A DNA stretch of 64,000 nucleotides from Syngnathus acus (taxonomy: Eukaryota; Chordata; Actinopteri; Syngnathiformes; Syngnathidae). How positions within the stretch are numbered: position 1 is the stretch's first letter; every line of letters starts with the position of its first letter. The notes under the pieces are model-generated. The model ran no database searches. It worked only from the letters and a program-made list of their open reading frames with translations, and was not told the DNA's origin. A program made the translations under genes and the position numbers. Below, piece by piece: positions 49,401 through 58,400 of the stretch. Where the stretch lies: the NCBI RefSeq assembly GCF_901709675.1, contig NC_051095.1:4525956-4589955 (forward strand), in the 5' to 3' direction.

Positions 49401-52400
49401 TTTTTCCCGATGGTGCCGATTAGCTCTGCCGATTGTATTTCACTTGCCGGCCGGCGGCATCGGACAGCGGCTCCGACCCTTCTGGGTCGCGGCTGCCTTT
49501 TTATGTCTCCCCGCCGTCCCAGCCGACGTTTCCTGTCCCTCGCCGGCCATTGACCTTTTCACCAATCTGTCGGACCGGTCGCCGGCAAGCTAACAAACGG
49601 CGCGGCGTAAATCAAATGTCTTCAATGTTATCGGCTTCTGCACGTGGGCCCGCTCGTCTTTTGTAACCCTGTCACTCCCTCTTTGTCCATATTAATTAAA
49701 GGATAGGTGGCGCTGTTGAGCATGTGTCAGTAAAATGTTTGAGGGTGGAGCCAACTTAACTGGGGAAAAAATATATTTTTTAATAATTTTATTTATTCAT
49801 CAGGATTTTTCTATGCCATGGCATTTTTTTTCTTTCCAATAACAGCAAAAAAGAACAGTTAGCCACCAAATGAAATATTTTGTATACCCGTGTTTGATCG
49901 TCCCAGTTTCCTCCTTTTACCGCCACGCCGTCGCCTTTCCACCTCGCCACCAAAGATGGCGGCTTGCTTTCACTTTCTGTTGCCGCAGGTGTCCCTAATT
50001 GTGTCCCCTAATTGTGTCTCCCTTCGTAAATGACATGCCAAGCGGCTTTGATTGATGAGCGAGCGAGATAAACCGTTCATGGTTCACTTAAAGCAATTAA
50101 TGAAAATCCCCAGATGAATCGTGGACGAGGGATGCTGATGAGTGGCGCTCATTCAGCATGGCTGTCGGAACTTAGCATGTTGTCTTTTTGCCGTCACAAC
50201 AATTTCTGGACTGAGAACTTTTATGTAGAGATTTTTTTTTTTACCAACAACTACGATCAGTATAAATCTTTCCTGACTCTGTAAACAAAAGAATAGTTGC
50301 TAGTTTTAGAAAAGGCCAGTAGAGGGCGGTATGCTTTTTTTTTTTTTTTTTTTTGCTGCTGACCCCCCCAGCATGTTAACATGCAGTTGGACAGAGCGAA
50401 CATGTAGTGAGAAGGTCCCACAAAAGAGGTGGATCGTGTTGTGTCGGGGTGACCCCTCCCTCCCTTCTTCACACGCCCCGTCCTCCTCCTCCCTCCCCCT
50501 CCTCCCCTCGCTCAGCGCTTCTCAAGTGCAAGAGCGGAGTTTGCTCCCACCGCTTTCCCGTCATCGTCGTCTAGATCGAGTTCACGTCCCCACCGGGGCC
50601 ATGCGATCGCTTTGGTGACCTGACGGACTCGAGGTCTCGACCTGGATTTAGGGAGCGGGCAGGCGGGAAACGGGTGCCGAGGGGCGCCTGGCTTGTGCGC
50701 CCGGCCCGGCTTAGCTCTGGAGTGGGCACGGGGGAACTGGAGCGCGGGACCGGGTGCCAGCCCCGGTAGCTTGGAAGGCGAGGAGGGGGGCGGCTCCGGC
50801 TTCGGCTCGGGGCAAGGGGGCGACGAGTGGTCCGAGGGCGGCCCGGTGCTGAGCGCCATCTGGGAGACGGAGGGGCTGCAGACGGTGGGCATCGTGGTGC
50901 TGGTGTTTGCTTCCATCAAGCTGCTGCACATCTTGGGGATCATCAACTTCTCCGAGGGTAAGAAGTGTCAGACAGGGTGGTCCCAAATCAATATCCTCAC
51001 ACTTTTATTTTGAATGACGTCTTTATTTATTTATTTGCATACAAGATACAGTCGAATTAGCCTTTTTCCAATCATGGCTAATAACGTTCGACAACAAAAG
51101 AAAAGGAAAAAGTGCGGTTTTTGTTTTAAAGAGCTGTTTAAGATTCATCGGGGGAAAAACGACTAGTTTGTCGCATAGAACTCTTTTATGCTGTTTGAAA
51201 TAAACTGTCGTCAAGAACATTTGACAGTTTATTTCCTGGCTAGTCCTCTCTTGTCTTGTAGTCGTCATTTGTGTTCATGTTTTGATTTCATGTTTTTGTT
51301 TACTTTAGTTTGGATTTGACTCTTGTCATTATCTATCCACTGCGGATCATTTTAAAAAGTGAGACATGGTCTTCAAAGTTCTTCATTCAAATCAGTCACT
51401 TTTCGACTGTTTTTGTGGTGTAAATTTTTGTCTTTGAGACCTCATTAAAATAAAATCCACTGCCGTGAGGTCACTGGGAAGATCTTCATTGATTTAACTC
51501 CGCCTACTGTCTTGCAAATTGCCTTTGAGAAATTTTCAAGCTTCCACTTGTTCTAAGAAAGGTCACCTTTGCAACCTTAAACAAAAACCTTGTTTCATAT
51601 TTATTTACTTATTTATTTGGGACACACTGTAAAGGAAAACGATTCAAATGTGTTGAGGAGTCTCGAACGGCGTCTCATATGCATCTCAAGGAAAAGCCGT
51701 CTAATTAGCGAGGCAGCGATAAAAACTCGCTTTAATCCCGACCGACCGCGTCGGTCTCATTAAATCAACCTGCTCTGATGACACTTCAGTTAGACTTCCA
51801 ATTAGCGTGGCCATTCACACACGTATGTGTTTGCTTCCTTCTAATTGGGGATGCGACGTGCTTGGCGTAGATTGAGTTCAAGTTTTTGCTTCCCCGAATG
51901 GAAATCGATGAGGCCAGACGACATCCACGTGTGGTTATCAACACGATACGCTTGGGTGTCTGGAGGGATAATCGCTGCGGTAAAATCAAGCATCTGATGA
52001 GCTTGTCAGTCACTGAGCGGGAAGTTCGGGACACGTGGGGAAAAAAATCATTTTGCAATTATGAAACTGGCGAGATGGTCAATAATGGTAGACAAATAGT
52101 TATTTTGGCTCTAAAATGACCTCGGAGGAAAGTCGTTTTCAAGTTTAAGGATTAAATATTGAGTTTGTGGCTGCAACTTTATCGCTTTGTTTTTCATACC
52201 TATCAATGACTTATTTATTAATTTATTTCTTCGTTTAAACTACTAATTTCAAAACCGCCATATACAAATAATGCGGAAGTTTTTTTTTTATTTTTTTTAT
52301 TCTTCTTGGGTGAATTTGGGAAATGTCAAGTCGTAGCTCCAAGAGATTGCACACTTGGTTGAACATGCGTCCATGTGGACATCTCTCCCCCCCTCCCCCC

Positions 52401-55400
52401 CAAAAAACAAAAATGCCACCTGAGCAAACTCCATCTGGAGGCCAATGTTTATCAACCCACCGTAAGCAAAATTTCCCATGCTTGTTGTTTTTTTGTATGG
52501 AGTGCAAAAGTGCTTCGCATTGCGCTGACTCAGCCACTTTAGCTCAATCCATCATTTTGGTTGCTTCGCTTAATTGCATTTTTTTTGGGTATGCTTTTTT
52601 ATTTATTTTTTTAAACAATGCTGTATCTGGTCTAGAAATCAATTCAAAAGGACTACAAGCGTGTGGCGCAATTAGCCTTTTGGTTTTTTTTCCTCAACCC
52701 CTTTTTAGCATTGAGGAAGTGATTGACGTGGCCTTTTGCCGGTGTCCCTTGGGGGTGTTTACACTCAAGTGAAGTCTGCGGCGGATCCAAAGTAAGAGCC
52801 AATCACTTTGGATGAAAACATCACCGCTAATAGATTGCGATGGAGACGATCGGGCCGCTGATGTGGAACAAAAGAAGACAGATAGGGCATGATTGGCACT
52901 GCTCTAGCTAACGCGGTGTAGTCAAAAGTATTGGGACACCTGGTTTATGCGGGGAGCCATTTTTGCTGTTGGGGAATAAAATCTCAATATTGAAGTTTGG
53001 TGTATTTGTTAAATTAAATTAAAAAATATTTTTTCTTTTAAATGTTTGAATATATTTTTAATTTAAAAATACGGAGAGCCATTTTAACTGTTGGGCAATA
53101 AAATCTCAATATGTAAGTTTGGTGTATTTGTTAAATTAAAAATTATTTTTTCTTTTACATTTTTTTATATATTTTTAATTTAAAAATTGGCATTTCTCAC
53201 GGGTCTAACAATGGAAGCGCTGCATGTTGGCCTGTTCATAATCTTGGAGATGATGGATTTTGAATGTTAATGAGTTTTTATCACTCTGATTGTTATCATT
53301 TTTTAAGTTATTGTACTAATATTTGAGAAAATGAAATTAATCAATGAAATAAAAATATCGTTCAGACAAATTTGAACTAAAATTAGCGAGAAAGTAAAAC
53401 AGTACATGTAAGCAACAAACAATACAGTCGTCTTTCTAATGAAGCGTTCGTTGGGCCCTGCTATGTCGTCAATCTGTCAAGGTGGCAGGTCTGTCTACGT
53501 GAAGCCATATACAGTATTAACCGCCTGGCTCACGTCTTTCCGAAACGCTGCGTGCATTTTCCCGTCAGTCGTAAAACGTCGCAGGCACTTTTTATTAAAT
53601 AACGACAATGACATATGGCTCATGCCGACTCGCTCCCGCGTTGGGGCTTGTTTGTGCATCCACCTCTGGAATCCGCTGTGTGGGTTATCTGATTGGATGA
53701 GGGCTGATGCTGGTAGTGGGGGCCCTTTTTCATTACACGGCGGGGACTTTGTTTGGATCTCTTTTGCTTTATTGACTGAGCTTGTGTGGATGCTAATCAG
53801 CGTGTGTCCTCCTTATTCTGCAGCAGCACTCCTACATTATTCACATTTGATAGATACACTACCTCTTCCTGTCTGTCGTGGAACTTTATAATATCTTGTT
53901 GTATTATGTAGTACCTGCCAAAGAACTGATTCACACCTCTTACGACTGTAGTCATGGAAAAATGAAGCTTCAAAGTTGAATCATGAACCAGTTGTTTTTT
54001 TTCCATTCCTCGAGAGCACAGGTGTCAAATTCAAGGCCCGGGGGCCAGATACGGCCCACCACATCATTTTATGTGGCCCGTGAAGACAAATTGTGCATCA
54101 AATTCATGTCATCACTAGAATTGCAAATTGTCTTCACTTTTAATATCTTTTTTTTCCGTCTGATTTGAAAACCACTTATTTGTCGGTTTGTTTTGTAGCT
54201 TTTAATGTATATAATATGAGGTGCTCATACATTTATTTGGGTTGACTCATAATGGCCCTCCCCGTGAAAAAAAATGAGTTTGACACCCCTGCTCTAGAGG
54301 ACACTGTTTCAATTTTGGGCTACAGCGCCATCTAGAGTAGTCAATAAATACAACAACTGGTTCGTGAAGCAAATTTGAAGCTTCATTTTCCCATCAGGGT
54401 AAGTGTACCATGTTTTAGAAGAGTCTAGTACCCTGTCATTCAAATATCTCGAAGACATCATAGCATAGTCAATTACCCGTCATTGACATGTCTACTACCC
54501 GTTGTGGCATAATTTGGTTCTGCCGTAGAACAGTCGAGTAACATCAGTCCTTTTCCGACAATGACATTTCAGCAACGTTTCTCATTGTACACCTGTTGAC
54601 GGCCGGCGGCGGCTGGTGTTGATAGATGCGCTCCTTCCATGGAGATGAGCTGGCTGATAAATGTGCTCCTATATTAGGAGCGCCGCGCGGCTGCCATCGA
54701 GATACAATCGGGTGTCGGATTGCTTTCAGGTGCTGACGCTTTGTTGTTGGATTTGCTTGGTGCACTTTAACAGTGATTTAAGGGGTGTGGAATTTTTTAT
54801 CTCATTCTTTCAACTTATTCCAAAGTCTGTTATCACTGGAATCATGACTTTCTTCCAAATTATAATTAATAAGTGTGTGTGTCCACATTTAACTCTATCA
54901 TCTACCTTTGTGAACTAAATAGATTCATCTATTTTGATTAATCTTTATTCATTTAAATTCTTGCATTTTCAGAGTCCGACTCGATATCAGATTTACGGAT
55001 GTCACTTGTACTCATGTTTCGGTAGTGACCACTAAAGTTCCAAACGCTCCGTGCTGGTCATCGTATGCATTTCTAGGTCAAGCAGACTCATTAAATATAA
55101 ATCAGCAGCTCCTTTTCAGGTTCAGGGAGCTTGTTAGTTTAGGGTCAGCGAGGTTTGATCTTTACTTTCAGATAAATGACAAACCTGCAGGCTGTCGGTG
55201 GCCTGCCGTTTGATTCTTTTCAGCTTCCCCCTTATTCACTTGTTTAGTAATTGACAAAGCAGGTGCAACAGAAAACATCGCGCTGTTGTGTGCAAAATTG
55301 GCCGTGCTGTGTCCTATGGTAATTCCATTTTGCTGAGCTTTTTGTCTCGCGCTTATAAGCCTTGGCGCGGCGTTCAATCTTAATAATCCCTTTCTGTGTG

Positions 55401-58400
55401 GCTGCGGGGCGGTGAGGGGAAAATGGCGATGACAATATGTACAACCACGAGGTTTCTTTGGAGGGAAAAGAAGGCAAAAGTGCAGCAGGGATGGCCATTT
55501 GATGACTATTTCCACCCTTTATTTTTAATGTGAAGCCCTCTCTGAACGTTCTGAATGTTGCATCATTGCATGTAGCTCAACTTACTGTTCGACCCACCAT
55601 TTTTGTGTGTATGCATCTGTAGAAGTCCACTAAAGCTGCGTACTTGATTCTTCAGGTCAACAACACCAGAATCCATTGCAAAGCTCACAGGAAAAATCGA
55701 AAAAGTACAACAGTCCCTCGCATTATTATTATTATTATTATTATTAATAATTGAGTAGGCAGTTTGAATTGTATTTTGACCCGTAAATGTTACCGAATTA
55801 ATTATATTAATAATAATAATTATTATTAATAATAATAATAATAATAAAAAAGGTCACCCAAAGACACTATACATACAGGAATGAAAAAAATTAAAAAAAA
55901 TAAACCGAGAAAAACTCTGTTATTAGCTAAACTGGCCTATTCACTCTTTTTGTGCTCATTCAAACACTCTAAAATGAAAATATCAAATTTGTGATATTTT
56001 GGGTTTAGTGCTCATAGTTTTTGTGGTTCAAACAGTGAACGTGTACATTCCAGACCAGATTTTAAAAATAATGTAAACACATTTTGTAGAATATTACTTT
56101 GTAATCTGTTAATCATCAAATGTTCACTGACCTAAATTGCAAAACGCACTCGCGACGGCAGTCAACGTTTGGATTCCGGTAGACGAATTTAAACGTCCAT
56201 GACAGTCAATGCGGTGCTGCTACTGAAGTCGCGCAACTCCGTAGGCTATTTGGACTCGGGTGTGAGCGCGTGAAGCCTTGAGCAGTGAAACGACATTGTT
56301 GTATTTGTCTGGCACCCGCAAATAATTCGTCTTCCGGGCCAGCTCTTTGTCCTTGAGCTTCTCGCCAAAACGTCTGGCTACCCGTGGTGTGAATTAAAAT
56401 CAAGCTTCCTAAATTCACAACTGCACGTTATCAAAGCCAGCGAAGCTTCGCAAGATGGTAATTGCGAGCGTGGTGTCAGCCAGGTAACGTCGATGAATCA
56501 AAGTGGCTTAAAGACATCAACAAAATGTCTCCCTCATCGCTGAGAAATGCGTCAGGCGCCGTAATGGTTGCCATCTGCACCCGGCAACGATGCTCCACAG
56601 TACAAATGACGACTTTTTCCGCCCTCCCCCATTAGCGAGCGTCGCCAAGTTGGGGTAAATGCGTTTGGCAGTGCACTTTTTAGATGCTCGCTGTTGTCAG
56701 TCTGTCCAAGGAATAACAATAAAAATTGATTGGGAAGTGTTTTTTTACAACCGGATTGGTGTTTTTGTCCTTTTTATGAGGCCATTTTATCTGGCCGTTT
56801 CTAGATGTACTTGCAACGACCACATTTTTATTGGCCAGATTATACAAGCTTCCTATACCTTACACAGTTAAGTACAGTGGATATAAAAAGTGTACACACC
56901 CCTGTTTAAACGGCAGGTTTCTTTGACATTAAATGAGGCCAAGAAAACTCATTTCAAACTTTTTCCCTACCATTTACATTTTTTTCACACCACCTTTTTG
57001 AATAAACAATTAAAATAATGAGGTTGCATAAGTGTGCACACCCTCTTATAAGTGAAGATGGTGTCGCCACGCCGACAGGAAGAAAGTCGTCCATCGGAGT
57101 GCGGCTTAATGAGATATCTGTCTCTCCTCCGCACAAGAGGAGGTCAGCAGTCTCGAGTTCTGCTGACCCAGTGGCAGACTTTTAAATAAGTCATGCCGAG
57201 TGGTGATGTCACGCTCATGGCACCCCTCAACTTGTTTACAGGTGTCGTTTTCCACCACCATGACGCTTGCAATCACCGGCCTTCCTTCATGTTGTTGCCC
57301 TGAAGAAATCCAGCCCACCCCCCATCTCCCTCCCAATGTCTCGGTTGCCGCGGTAACCGCACTCCCTCCCCATGTACTTGTGCTCTCCAGGTTACCCGTC
57401 GCTTGTCCGCGAGGGCGGGGTCAGGGCTCGCCTCATGAGGTTGCTCCCGTGGGCCGCCGCCAAGTCGTCGTCGGGCGCCGAACAAAGCAAGTGGCACTTC
57501 TCGGGCTCTTCTTGTCAAAGACGATTAACGCAACATACAAGATGTTCACCTCGTGACCTCACATGTGACCAAAGGGGGCGCTCTTGAGAAAACTGGTCAA
57601 ATAGCTTGAAAGAGTGTTGTGTTGTTAGCAGTGAAGGTAAATCGCATCTCCACCGGTTTGCTGACGGGAAAGAAAAAGGCATCCATTTAGTGGGCGGAGC
57701 TTTATTTATTGGAGCAGATGACTCTGCTGGCAAACATTGCAACTACAGAAGTGAATGTTAGCTCAGGACTGTAGCCTTCCAAATTTGATGTACGACCTTC
57801 ATTTTCCTCCCCCAGACAGCATCGAAGACGAGCTGGAACTGTCGACCGTGCGTCACCGCCCCGAAGGTCTCGGACAGCTGGAAGCGCAGACGCGCTTCTC
57901 CCGCAAGGAACTGCAGATCCTCTACCGCGGCTTTAAGAATGTGAGTGATGCTCAGCAAGCTTAACTTTCCGGCGACCGAACATAAGAGGAGAAACTGAGC
58001 TGTGGGCGAAGACAAATAAAGCGCCTCCAACTCAAGTGGCAGCCGAATGAGGCTATTTGTCCGGAGCGCACGCTCTGGTGGTCAAGCAGGCTCTGAATAA
58101 AACTCCCTAAGGTCTTGACGTGAAAAGTCACAAATGATGACCTCGGGAAGGATTTCACGCCTGGCTGGGCTTTGCGTCGTGTTTTCGATGTTCACGGATG
58201 AGCGATTTGTTATATCTAAATCAAAGAAGTATTTGTTTTGCTTTTTTACTTGGATGGCTCTGATAATCAGAGTCAGATTCGGCATATATGCTGTCCCCTC
58301 GCTCATTGAGGAAAAAAAAAAAAATGTGGTGGTCTCTCGCAGGAATGTCCAAGCGGCGTCGTCAACGAGGAAACGTTCAAAGACATTTACGCCCAGTTCT

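Larger units (their letters stand above)
50958..57390. other. kcnip4 intron before the optional and shared exons
   Basis: 6.4 kb without further supported exons. Contains a tandem duplication (52951-53188), a hAT MITE (54017-54291), ATT microsatellites (55722-55750, 55806-55848) and a Tc1-like remnant (56875-57055). Confidence 0.7.

Noticed and set aside
50958-57390. Variant-1 kcnip4 first exon (MNVRRVES type)
   Set aside because: Looked for throughout the plus strand of the locus; no matching frame with a phase-1 donor was seen.
57200-57556. 118-codon plus open frame over the optional kcnip4 exon
   Set aside because: A different frame from the supported [14 protein letters not shown] reading; a chance frame.
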